The notes beneath the pieces are model-generated. The model was not told where the DNA came from. It saw nothing but the letters and a program-made list of their open reading frames with translations, and did not search any database. A program made the position numbers and the translations under genes. DNA of 64,000 nt from an uncultured Phycisphaerales bacterium (GTDB lineage Bacteria; Planctomycetota; Phycisphaerae; Sedimentisphaerales; Anaerobacaceae). Positions 18,510 through 26,842 of the stretch are shown here, in pieces; position 1 is the stretch's first letter, and each line of letters begins with the position of its first letter. The DNA lies in NCBI GenBank assembly GCA_937927975.1, contig CALEZT010000072.1, forward strand, positions 1 through 64,000, given 5' to 3'.

Positions 18510-18845
18510 ATGCAGTTGAAAGAAAAGATCAACGTCGAGAACGGCACGGACGTCACGATCGTGACCTTCGAAGAAGAGAACATCCTTGAGGATCAGCAGA
18601 TCCGCAAGCTGGAACGCGCTCTGCTGCCGGTGATTCGCGACAATCAAAACAAGCGGCTCGTGCTGAATTTCGTCAAGGTGAAGTTCATGTCCTCGGCCTT
18701 CCTGGGCCTGCTGGTCAAGGTGCACAAGCGGGTCATCGAGGCCGGCGGGACCCTGCAACTGTTCAATCTCGACCCCAAGATCCAGAAGGTCTTCGAAATC
18801 ACGCAGTTGGTAAAGATCTTCGACATCGTCCGCAGCGAGGGATAA
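18510..18845 (+). CDS. STAS-domain anti-sigma factor antagonist
   Basis: 111 residues, a single STAS domain of SpoIIAA/RsbV type. The core VKFMSSAFLGLLVKVHKRV carries the Ser pair that is phosphorylated by a partner kinase and controls binding to an anti-sigma factor. LVLNFVKV and LQLFNLDPKIQKVFEITQL are the flanking strands. No kinase, phosphatase or sigma factor is encoded nearby, so partners are elsewhere. A GAGGTGG site precedes the ATG. Confidence 0.88.
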   Translation: MQLKEKINVENGTDVTIVTFEEENILEDQQIRKLERALLPVIRDNQNKRLVLNFVKVKFMSSAFLGLLVKVHKRVIEAGGTLQLFNLDPKIQKVFEITQLVKIFDIVRSEG

Positions 18846-18916
18846 CACGCGGCCTGTCCCGGGCCCGCGTGGCAGGTCCCGATTCAAGCGGACGACCAGA
18901 CAGGGAGGGAAACGCC

Positions 18917-20392
18917 GTGAAACGAGCGATCCTGTCCGCCATGCTGTTGGGTTTGGGCTCGGCTTTCTTGGGCGACTCTGCGTATGCGCAGGCTTTTCGG
19001 TCGCCGTTCTCCTGTGAACCCGACGCATTTCGCCAGGTTGCCCGCAAGTTGCAGGACACCAGAGTGGTGGCCCTGGCGGATTTCGCCCATCAGAACGCCT
19101 ATCCCTACCACACCCTGATGCAAGTTCTGACCCACTGGCTGGACTTCGCCGCTCCGACCGGCGGGCAACTCGTGCTGGCGATGGAGATGGATGCCGAGGC
19201 AACGGAGATCCTTCGCGAATACCTTCGGACCGGGGACATCGGTCCGGTCCTGGAGTACTGGCTGCCGTTCTCATCGCTTGACCAACTCGCGTTCTACGAC
19301 GATTTGCGGGAGTTCGCCCTGCGAGTCCAGCGGATCAACGAGGGGTTTGGCGAAGAGCGCAGGATTGGGTTCCACGTGTTGGGCCTGGAAACGTTCAGCA
19401 TGTGGGCTTCGGGCAACGTGGGAGAGGCGGATCTCCCTGAGCCTTCGCAGGCCGCTCAAATCGCCAACGAGAGGGATCGGCGGGTCGCAGGCGCGTTGCT
19501 GGCCTATCTTAAAGAGCATCCGCGGGAAAAGGCGCTGGTGTTCTATGGCATGGACCACCTGTGCATTCGCGAAACTCGGCAATCCTGGGCCGGGCGGCTG
19601 TTCGGGTCGCAGCAGTCCTGGCTGCCGATGGGCTACCTTGTGAAACAGGAACTGAAAGACGATTTCCTGAGCGTCGCCCAGAGTCCGCTGCCGCCGGCCG
19701 CGACGGACCCTGCCGGACCTTACCACGATCTCCTGGGACGCGACCTCTTCGTGAAGGCTTCCGACGTTCCCTGGAAATCGCTCCGGATCAATCCGGCGGA
19801 CTACGATGCGGTCGTCTTTCCAGGCTCACCCAGAATCGATGAAGCTCACGAGTCGAAGTTCATTTGCAGCCGGCGTATCCTGGAACACGCCGTGGCAAAG
19901 CTGGCTCGCATCGAGGCACTTCCGCAGAACGCCTTCACGGCCAGGTATTCTCTGCCCTCGAACACGCTGGCGGGGCTCCAATTCATCACAGGACAGTCGT
20001 TCGACAGCGCCGCTCAATGGAAGCAGTGGGCCGCGGAGAGTCCTTATGACGGATTTGCACGGATGGATTCGAGCGGATTTGCCGAGGCTGTCCGCCGGGA
20101 GTGTGGACAACCCATGAACCGCCGGCGCAGCGCCATGCTGGCGAGTCTCGGCCTGCCCGCGGTCTACTACGGCAGACAGCAGCAGATCAGCCCGGAACAA
20201 TGGGTAGACATCTGGGCGAAAGTATCCGGCCGGATCAGGTTCCTTCAGTGCGTGGGCATCTACTGGGTCGGCTATCCAACCGAGAGGGAGAAGGCCAGGA
20301 AATACCTGGTCCAGGTCAGCGGACAAGAACTCGACTCGGCGGCCCTGTATCTGAAGTGGTATCGCAAGGCTTGCCTGGGCCTGACGTATTGA
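18917..20392 (+). CDS. Secreted protein, erythromycin-esterase-like fold (tentative)
   Basis: 491 residues starting at a GTG after GGGAGGGAAA. The signal peptide cleaves near residue 24 (SAYA-QA). The pattern ALADFAHQNAYPYHTLMQVLTHWL, then LVLAMEMDAEATEILREYL and later VFYGMDHLCIRE, resembles the order of motifs in EreA-like esterases and related EreA/ChaN proteins. However, the usual GE-x-HG signature is altered to AD-x-AH. I therefore cannot assign an activity. Cysteines are few. It stands alone between a STAS gene and the Hsp70 operon, with a 315-bp gene-free gap after it. Confidence 0.5.
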   Translation: MKRAILSAMLLGLGSAFLGDSAYAQAFRSPFSCEPDAFRQVARKLQDTRVVALADFAHQNAYPYHTLMQVLTHWLDFAAPTGGQLVLAMEMDAEATEILREYLRTGDIGPVLEYWLPFSSLDQLAFYDDLREFALRVQRINEGFGEERRIGFHVLGLETFSMWASGNVGEADLPEPSQAAQIANERDRRVAGALLAYLKEHPREKALVFYGMDHLCIRETRQSWAGRLFGSQQSWLPMGYLVKQELKDDFLSVAQSPLPPAATDPAGPYHDLLGRDLFVKASDVPWKSLRINPADYDAVVFPGSPRIDEAHESKFICSRRILEHAVAKLARIEALPQNAFTARYSLPSNTLAGLQFITGQSFDSAAQWKQWAAESPYDGFARMDSSGFAEAVRRECGQPMNRRRSAMLASLGLPAVYYGRQQQISPEQWVDIWAKVSGRIRFLQCVGIYWVGYPTEREKARKYLVQVSGQELDSAALYLKWYRKACLGLTY

Positions 20393-20678
20393 CGTCGTTC
20401 TGTCTGCGGCGCGGAGAATCTCCACCAGCGAGCCAGGCGACATCGGCGCCACGCCTGAAATCCTCTCCCCGATGACCGAATGCATCGAGTGGCTGGAGTT
20501 CCGGAACAATATCGTCAATCTCCGAGGCCTCATTCCCCATATGCGGAAATATCCGCTGCCCGGACACGACAAAATACATAAGGGGGCGAGTGGGGACGTT
20601 TACCCCATGAAGAGCCCAGGCCGGTCCCATTTGGCGGTTGCGTTTCTGACGCCGGGTCATAGAATGGAGCCTGTGTAG

Positions 20679-20695
20679 GGTGGGCCGTGCCCACC
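20679..20695. repeat. GGTGGGC-CGT-GCCCACC hairpin
   Basis: A perfect 7+7 palindrome with a 3-nt loop, 13 bp before the start codon of the next gene. A similar one with a longer loop lies at 25731-25748. In that position it could hinder ribosome access. Otherwise the interval 20393-20708 shows nothing else of note. Confidence 0.5.
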
Positions 20696-20708
20696 GTTTC
20701 CTCTTGAT

Positions 20709-21692
20709 ATGCTCGAATTGCAGGAGAACATCGCGAAGGTCCAATCCGCGACGACGTCGCTGCGCGGCAGCCTCGTCGAGAACGCGGTGCGCGAGTATTT
20801 CGTCACGCTGGACCTGATCGGCAGCCCCACGAGCGGCGACTTCACCGCCGCCGAGAGCCGGGCCAACGCGGTGCTCAAGCAGGGACTGCTCGCGCCCACG
20901 TCCGTCGCCCTGATCAACGGCCAGACGCCCATCGACGACGACGGCGTGGCTTTCATCGCCCTGAGCTTCGACTCGATCGCAAAGCCCCTGCGGACGCCGG
21001 GACCGGCGGTCGGCGCCGAGACGCGGCCCACCACCCTGGCCATCGCGGGTGCGGGCGGCGCCATCGGCGGCATGATGCTGGGGGCCGCCCTGATGCGGCT
21101 GGCCTACGACATGCGAGACCTCGGCCTGGCCCTGGGCGGACCGATCGGCGCGTTTCTGGCTGTCCTGCTGCTGTACGGGATGGCCCGCGCTCGTCTGCTG
21201 ACGAGGATCCTGCCCTGGCTGTTCATCCGGCCCAAGGCGTTGCGCGGCGCGATCCGCAGCGAGCACGAGAGGGCCGTGCGGGGCGCGGTCGAGCAGTGGG
21301 TGGATTGGGCGATTCCCCTGCTGGCGGTCCTGTGCCTGCACCGAGCGGGCACGCCGCAATCGAAGACCGATAAAGACAAGGCCCTCAAGCGACTGGGCAA
21401 GCTCATCTACCTGCTCCATCAGGCCACCGCGGCTTCCCTGCCTGTGGTCGCCCACGAGCTGATCCAGGAGGCCAAGAACAGCGGCTTCGAAGGCATCGAG
21501 GGCCAGCCTGCCTTTGCGGAGCCGACTGCCGGCGAGAAAGAGACGATGACCTGGAGCACGGACCTCCAGAGCAAGTATGAAGCCTTCGGCCACATCACCG
21601 ACGGCGACCGCGTGACGGTCGAGCGTCCGGCGGTCGTCTTCGGCGGCCAGGTCGTGCAGCGAGGCCTCGTCAGAAAGGTTCGGGACAGGTGA
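20709..21692 (+). CDS. Membrane protein partner of Hsp70 relative, possible GrpE-like tail
   Basis: 327 residues of no family I recognise. A soluble helical N-terminus (1-100) is followed by a glycine-rich membrane hairpin (about 108-158, AGAGGAIGGMMLG and GGPIGAFLAVLLLYGMARA), a hydrophobic stretch near 198-210, and a soluble tail. The last 30 residues, GDRVTVERPAVVFGG then QVVQRGLVRKV, resemble the beta domain that ends GrpE nucleotide-exchange factors. This likeness is weak. The stop overlaps the Hsp70 start as GTGA, so the two proteins are made together. The hairpin resembles the one in the Hsp70 partner. Confidence 0.6.
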   Translation: MLELQENIAKVQSATTSLRGSLVENAVREYFVTLDLIGSPTSGDFTAAESRANAVLKQGLLAPTSVALINGQTPIDDDGVAFIALSFDSIAKPLRTPGPAVGAETRPTTLAIAGAGGAIGGMMLGAALMRLAYDMRDLGLALGGPIGAFLAVLLLYGMARARLLTRILPWLFIRPKALRGAIRSEHERAVRGAVEQWVDWAIPLLAVLCLHRAGTPQSKTDKDKALKRLGKLIYLLHQATAASLPVVAHELIQEAKNSGFEGIEGQPAFAEPTAGEKETMTWSTDLQSKYEAFGHITDGDRVTVERPAVVFGGQVVQRGLVRKVRDR

Positions 21693-23671
21693 CGGACTCT
21701 CGGAACATCCTGGCCATCGACTTCGGGACGACGAACACGTACTTCAGCAAGTGTCCCGCGGACCAGATTTCGCCCGTCGGGGTCGATTTCGGCACCGGTC
21801 GGGACGGGCTTCCCACCGCCATCCTTTATCGCGGCGACCGAGAGCCCCTGGTGGGCGAGCCCGCGCTGCACGAGTACGGCGAGGCCTCCGACGAGGAACG
21901 CAAAGGGTATCGGCTCCGCACGCAGTTCAAGCCGGACATCGTCTCCAGCGACGAGGCGACGCGGGCCGCGACCGATTTCCTCCGAACGGTGATCGAGCAG
22001 GCGCAGCGCCAGCACATCGCCCTGGACCCTGCCAGACACGACGTCATCGTGGGCGTCCCCAGCGAGGCGCACGGCCCGTTCCGAGGCCGGATCTCGCAGA
22101 TCGCGCGGGATGCGGGCTACGGCGACGTGCGACTGCTGGACGAGCCCAAGGGCGCGCTGCTGCATCACCTCTGGCACAAGGACTTCTCGCCGGAAGAGGC
22201 CCGACGGGGCATTCTCGTCATCGACTTCGGCGGCGGCACCTGCGATTTCGCCTTCCTCCAGAGCCTCCAGGTGAGCCACTCCTGGGGCGACATGGAACTC
22301 GGCGGGCGACTCTTCGACGACCTGTTCTTTCAGTGGCTCCTGGAACAGAACCCCGGCGTCCTCAAGACCATGGAAAAAGCGGGCGACACGTACTACGTCC
22401 ACTCGTACCTCTGTCGCGAGGTAAAGGAGTTCTTCTCGCTGACGATGGCGCGGGACCGCACGGAGAAGGTGAACAAGTCCGTCGGACGCTACGGCAGCCT
22501 CAAGGGCATGAACTGGGACGGGTTCATGGAGCGGGCCAAGCATTACCTGCCCAGTCCGACGTTCGTGCTCAACATGGAGAGCATGGGCGTGCGAGCCCAG
22601 CGAATCCTGCAGCGACAGCAGGAGATCGACCTGATCGACTGGTTCCGGACCTCGCTGGGCCACGGCCTGGCGGAGAAAGGCGTCGCGACCGACCAGATCA
22701 GCCGGGTCATCCTGGCCGGCGGCAGCAGTCAGTGGCCTTTCGTGTCCGACGTCGTCACCGAGACGCTCGGGCTGGCGCGGTCCCGCCTCATGCGAAGCGA
22801 TCGGCCGTATGCGGTGATCTCCCAGGGCCTGGCGATCCTTCCGGCCCTGCAGCACAGTTTCGAGGAAACCCGCGGGAAGCTCCGGCGCGATCTGCCGAGG
22901 TTCTGCCGGGTCCAGGTACGGCCTCTCGTTGAGCGAGTGACGAACAACTACGTCGCCGGCGTCGCGGCCGACGTGACGACGGAGCTGTTCGACAGGACGA
23001 TCCGGCCGATCGTGGAGGAGTTCCGCGAGAAGGGCGGGTCCGTGAAGGTCCTGCGCGAGTCCATCTCGGCCCAGGTCAAAGCCAATGAGAGCCGTTTCCA
23101 GGCGATCATCGAGAAGAGGATGCAGACGCTCCGTCGCGGCCTTCCGGGCGAGCTCAATGAGCTGTTGCGGGACTGGTTCGAATCCTACAGCCTGAGCGTG
23201 GGCGAGCGACCGATCGACGAGACCCAGCAAAACGCAGTCAGCGAGGCGTTCGTCCAGCCGGACACGCCCGACCTGTACGGCGGCATCATGGACACCGTGG
23301 GCTGGTTCGTCGTGGCCCTGGCGGCCACCGTCGCAGCCTCCGTCAGCGGCGGAGGGGGGCTGGCCCTCCTGGCGAGCGGCCCGGTCGGCTGGATCGCAGG
23401 CGCGGTGATCGGTTCGGTCGTGGCGTTTCTGGCTGTTCGCTACGGCATGACGCGAGCCAAGGAGCTGGCCGACACGTGGAACGCCCCGGCCTGGATCGTC
23501 AAGAACGTCCTTCTGCCCTCGCGAATCGCCAAGATGCGGGGCGATTTCCAGAATCGCCTGAAGGAAACGCTCCAGCGCGAAACGCGAGCCCTCCAGGACG
23601 AACTGGAGACCCGAATCCGCCAAGTCACCGAGAAGCAAATCGAGGGCCTCTCCGAAGTCACGCAACTGTAA
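21689..23671 (+). CDS. Membrane-anchored Hsp70-family ATPase
   Basis: 660 residues. The actin-like ATPase domain spans 7-385: phosphate-1 IDFGTTNTYFS (9-20), connect-1 DEPKGALLHHL (151-161), phosphate-2 VIDFGGGTCDFAFL (177-190), adenosine VILAGGSSQWPF (340-351). No DnaK-type substrate-binding beta sandwich follows. Instead there is a helical region (395-505), a membrane hairpin with a glycine zipper (about 536-585), and a coiled coil (615-655). The layout is closer to a membrane-remodelling ATPase than to DnaK. It starts with GTG overlapping the upstream stop, so it is coupled to the partner gene. Function is unknown; ATP-driven action at the inner membrane is inferred. Confidence 0.8.
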   Translation: MTDSRNILAIDFGTTNTYFSKCPADQISPVGVDFGTGRDGLPTAILYRGDREPLVGEPALHEYGEASDEERKGYRLRTQFKPDIVSSDEATRAATDFLRTVIEQAQRQHIALDPARHDVIVGVPSEAHGPFRGRISQIARDAGYGDVRLLDEPKGALLHHLWHKDFSPEEARRGILVIDFGGGTCDFAFLQSLQVSHSWGDMELGGRLFDDLFFQWLLEQNPGVLKTMEKAGDTYYVHSYLCREVKEFFSLTMARDRTEKVNKSVGRYGSLKGMNWDGFMERAKHYLPSPTFVLNMESMGVRAQRILQRQQEIDLIDWFRTSLGHGLAEKGVATDQISRVILAGGSSQWPFVSDVVTETLGLARSRLMRSDRPYAVISQGLAILPALQHSFEETRGKLRRDLPRFCRVQVRPLVERVTNNYVAGVAADVTTELFDRTIRPIVEEFREKGGSVKVLRESISAQVKANESRFQAIIEKRMQTLRRGLPGELNELLRDWFESYSLSVGERPIDETQQNAVSEAFVQPDTPDLYGGIMDTVGWFVVALAATVAASVSGGGGLALLASGPVGWIAGAVIGSVVAFLAVRYGMTRAKELADTWNAPAWIVKNVLLPSRIAKMRGDFQNRLKETLQRETRALQDELETRIRQVTEKQIEGLSEVTQL

Positions 23672-23718
23672 GAAACCTGGGGTCCTCGCCTCGCACGGCG
23701 CGAGATCTTCTCCTGGGA

Positions 23719-23762
23719 CCTCACTGACCTCATTGACGCGACCGACCTCATTGTCAGTGAGG
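23719..23762. repeat. CCTCACTGAC / GTCAGTGAGG inverted repeat
   Basis: Perfect 10-bp arms at 23719-23728 and 23753-23762. They are embedded in a run of GACCTCATTGACGCGACC-type short repeats between the Hsp70 and symporter genes. It may act as a weak terminator but lacks a T tract. Confidence 0.5.
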
Positions 23763-23900
23763 TCAATCCGGTCAATAAGGTCCCTCCCCTTCATGGCCTC
23801 AAGGCCGGCGGCCCAGAGGATTGCATTTCCCCGTCGAGAGCGTATACTTCACAAGCGATAGGCATGGGGGCATCTCCAGGGCATTGAAGGAGCGTCGGAT

Positions 23901-25724
23901 ATGACGGCAGGCGTGCTCGCCGCGGGCAGGATGGCCATCGGGTCGCTCGATTTGGCCGTGATCGTTCTTTACCTCGTCGTGATCGTGGGGATGGGCTGCT
24001 GGGTCGGCCTTCGGCGCCGCAAGGGGGAGACGGACCGCAGCTACTTCCTGGCGGGCGGGACGCTGACCTGGCCTGTGATCGGCCTGGCCCTGTTCTCGAC
24101 GAACATCTCGACGATTCACCTGGTGAGCCAGGCCCAGGAAGGCTACATGAACGGCCTGGCCTACGGCAACTTCGAGTGGATGGCGCCGTTCCTGCTGATC
24201 ACGCTTTCGCTTTTCTTCGCGCCGTTCTACTTCCGATCGAAGGTGGCCACGCTGCCTGACTTTCTCGAACAGCGGTATTGTCGGGGCGCTCGCGACTGGC
24301 TGGCGGCGCTGTCGATCGTCTCGGCCATCGTGATCCACATCGGCTTTACGCTCTACACCGGTGCGGTCGTGCTGGAGGAGATGTTCGGCATCGACAAGTG
24401 GACCAGCATCATCGGCTCGGCGGTCCTGACGGGTCTGTACACCATCGTGGGCGGACTGCTGGCGGTCGTGCTGACCGAGTCGCTTCAAACCATCATCCTC
24501 CTGGTCGGCGCGATCTCGATCACGTTGATCGGTCTGCACCATGCCGGCGGATGGTCCGGCGTGGCGGCCCACGTCGAACCGGTCAAGCTCACCGTTCTTC
24601 GCGGCGCAGACGACCCGTCGGGATTGCCCTGGTACTCGGTCTTTCTTGGGTATCCGGTCATCGGGCTGTGGTACTGGTGCGCGGACCAGACGATCGTGCA
24701 GCGCGTGCTCGGGGCCAAGGACGAGAATCACGCGAGAGTCGGGCCGCTGTTCGCGGGCTTCATCAAGATCCTGCCGGTGTTCATCTTCGTATTCCCCGGG
24801 ACGATCATGCTGGCTCTGCTGCATCAGGGCAAAGTGCCCGCTCTGCCCACCCTGAGAGTCGCGGCCGATCAAGCGGTCCCGACGGACCTGTCGCCGACGG
24901 AGCAACAGGTCTATCAGGCAATCGCGAAGTACGACGGACAGGAGAAGGACATCCGCGTCGACTACGTCGTTCAGCAGACCGGCCTCCAGGAGCAGGAGGT
25001 GAGCCGGACCATGACGTCGCTGGTCGAACGGAAGGTCCTGAAAGCCAAGTCCGACGCGGTCTATGCGCACATGATCCTGGAACTGCTCCCGGCGGGGATG
25101 CGAGGGGTCCTTGCCGCGGCGCTGCTGGCGGCCTTGATGAGCACCGTCTCGGGCGCCCTGAACTCCATCGCGACGCTGTTCAGTTATGATCTGTACCGAC
25201 GGTGGCGACCGGAAACGCCCGACCGCAAACTGGTCGCCATCGGACGGATCGCGACGTTTTTCGCGATGGTGGTCGCCATCCTGTGGTCGCCGCTGATCGC
25301 TCGGTTCGAGAGCATCTATCAGGGCGCCAACACGATCATCTGCTACATCGCCCCGCCCATCACGACGGTCTTCCTCTGGGGCGTCTTCTGGCGCCGGGCC
25401 TCCAGCCGTGGGGCGATGGCCGCCTTGACGATCGGATCAGCCCTGGGGTTGGCGGTGTTCCTGCTGGACTGGTTCAAAGAGCAGACGGGCTGGAACGTGC
25501 AGTTCATGATGGCGGCGTTCTACCTGTTCGTGATCTGCTCGGTCGTGCTGGTGATCGCCTCTCTGATCTGGCCGCATCGGCATACGGCGCAGAGCGAGCG
25601 ATTGGTCTGGAAACGTCCGTGGCAGGCCCTCCAGGACGCCGGCTGGCCGGGATTGCTCAACTACAGGCTCCTGGCCGGCGTGCTGTTTGTCGTGATGGTG
25701 ACGTTGTACATCATCTTTGCATAG
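23901..25724 (+). CDS. Sodium:solute symporter (SSS) with inserted winged-helix-like segment
   Basis: 607 residues, about 14 membrane helices. The SSS core is clear: RSYFLAGGTLTWPVIGLALFSTNIS (about 47-70), LPDFLEQRY (118-126), LYTIVGGLLAVVLTESLQ (179-196) and MSTVSGALNSIATLFSYDLYRR (413-434). The substrate is probably a sugar or its derivative from context. Between ADQA (322-325) and YAHMILELLPAG (388-399) there are about 62 extra residues: LSPTEQQVYQAIAKYDG, VDYVVQQTGLQEQEVSR, TMTSLVERKVL. This reads like a MarR-type winged helix and replaces a short loop in ordinary family members. An AAGGAG site precedes the ATG. Confidence 0.88.
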   Translation: MTAGVLAAGRMAIGSLDLAVIVLYLVVIVGMGCWVGLRRRKGETDRSYFLAGGTLTWPVIGLALFSTNISTIHLVSQAQEGYMNGLAYGNFEWMAPFLLITLSLFFAPFYFRSKVATLPDFLEQRYCRGARDWLAALSIVSAIVIHIGFTLYTGAVVLEEMFGIDKWTSIIGSAVLTGLYTIVGGLLAVVLTESLQTIILLVGAISITLIGLHHAGGWSGVAAHVEPVKLTVLRGADDPSGLPWYSVFLGYPVIGLWYWCADQTIVQRVLGAKDENHARVGPLFAGFIKILPVFIFVFPGTIMLALLHQGKVPALPTLRVAADQAVPTDLSPTEQQVYQAIAKYDGQEKDIRVDYVVQQTGLQEQEVSRTMTSLVERKVLKAKSDAVYAHMILELLPAGMRGVLAAALLAALMSTVSGALNSIATLFSYDLYRRWRPETPDRKLVAIGRIATFFAMVVAILWSPLIARFESIYQGANTIICYIAPPITTVFLWGVFWRRASSRGAMAALTIGSALGLAVFLLDWFKEQTGWNVQFMMAAFYLFVICSVVLVIASLIWPHRHTAQSERLVWKRPWQALQDAGWPGLLNYRLLAGVLFVVMVTLYIIFA

Positions 25725-25882
25725 AGACTCGGTGGGGCAAGTCCCACCCTGCGGATTCGGGTTGTCGTTCTGAGCGACAGCGAAGGACCCGGGCATCGGA
25801 TCAGAGCGACGTCTCGTTCGCGGGCCGGATGCTTCACTTCGTTCAGCATGACAAGGACATGACGATTTGGGAGGTTTCTCAC
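25725..25882. repeat. Palindromic repeats between symporter and mutarotase genes
   Basis: A hairpin GGTGGG/CCCACC (25731-25748) sits just after the symporter stop. It is followed by a TCGTTCTGAGCGACAGCGAA string and a GCTTCACTTCGTTCAGCATG string (about 25828-25850). These look like pieces of intergenic repeat. No gene is present. Confidence 0.5.
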
Positions 25883-26686
25883 ATGAGAGAACGAATGATC
25901 CGCTGCCTGGTATCCTTCCTCTTCGCGTCGGGCGCGCTGTCGCTGGCCGGCTGTTGTTCGACGAGGCCACTCTCGAACAAGTCTGTGCAGCGTCACGGCG
26001 TAGTGATCGGCATCGCGCCGCAGAACATCGCCGAGTACAAGCGGCTGCACGCGGAGACCTGGCCGGGCGTGCTCAAGGCGGTGGACCGGGCCCACATGGA
26101 CAACTACTCGATCTATCTTGGCGAGGTCGCTCCCGATCGGTACTACCTGTTCGGGTACTACGAGTACACAGGCAGGCACTTCGACGCCGACATGGCGAGG
26201 ATGAAGAAGGACCAGACCATGCAGGATTGGTGGAAGCTCACGGACCCGCTGCAGGAGCCTTTGCCGACGCGACGGGAAGGCCAGTGGTGGTCGCAGTGGG
26301 AGGAAGTGTTCCACTACGATGGTCCGGCGTACGACAAACGCGACGTGAAGCTCCGCTGGGGCTCGATCGTCGGCGTCCACCAGGAGAGCCTTCTCGCCTA
26401 CACCCAACTACACGGGGCGGTCTGGCCGGGCGTTCTGTCGGCCCTGGGCGACGTGAACATCCGCAACTACTCGATCTACCTGGGCCAGGTCACGCCGGGC
26501 GAGTACGTGCTGTTCAGCTACTTCGAGTACGTCGGCGAGGACTTCGAGGCCGACATGAATCGCATGGCCCAAGACAAGGTGACGCAGCTCTGGTGGACCT
26601 ACACGGACCCGCTGCAAGTCCGCCTGCCGGGAACGCCTCAAGGATCGCAGTGGAAGGCCATCCAAGAAGTGTTCCATGCGGATTGA
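25883..26686 (+). CDS. Lipoprotein with two L-rhamnose mutarotase (RhaM) domains
   Basis: 267 residues. The signal peptide ends in the lipobox LAGC (Cys24), so the protein is membrane-anchored outside the cytoplasm. Two copies of the RhaM/DUF718 fold follow (about 34-135 and 160-262). Each has the order LHAETWPGVL or LHGAVWPGVL, NYSIYLG, a YYEY or YFEY strand, WW near the end, and TDPLQ. RhaM interconverts the anomers of L-rhamnose and is normally a single-domain cytoplasmic protein of about 100 residues. The ATG at 25883 follows GGGAGG. It lies next to FucP and an SSS symporter, which suggests deoxysugar handling. Confidence 0.85.
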   Translation: MRERMIRCLVSFLFASGALSLAGCCSTRPLSNKSVQRHGVVIGIAPQNIAEYKRLHAETWPGVLKAVDRAHMDNYSIYLGEVAPDRYYLFGYYEYTGRHFDADMARMKKDQTMQDWWKLTDPLQEPLPTRREGQWWSQWEEVFHYDGPAYDKRDVKLRWGSIVGVHQESLLAYTQLHGAVWPGVLSALGDVNIRNYSIYLGQVTPGEYVLFSYFEYVGEDFEADMNRMAQDKVTQLWWTYTDPLQVRLPGTPQGSQWKAIQEVFHAD

Positions 26687-26842
26687 AACTCGAAATTCGA
26701 ATATCGAAATCCGAGACAAATCCAAAGCACGAAACCCAAATGACCGAAACTCCAGCGCGACTCCGGAGACTCGTTTTGAAATTTGGATTCTGAGCCTTTG
26801 CGTTTGTTTCGAATTTCGGATTTCGAGCTTCGGATTTTCTTC
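26687..26842. repeat. TCGAAATCCGA-family palindromic repeat, copy 1
   Basis: About 155 bp with AACTCGAAATTCGAATATCG at the left end and its approximate complement (TTTCGGATTTCGAGCTTCGG) at the right. It fills the gap between the convergent mutarotase and fucP genes. Related copies are at 49306-49462 and 51243-51405. The size and terminal inverted repeats are MITE-like, but no transposase is in the window. Confidence 0.7.
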
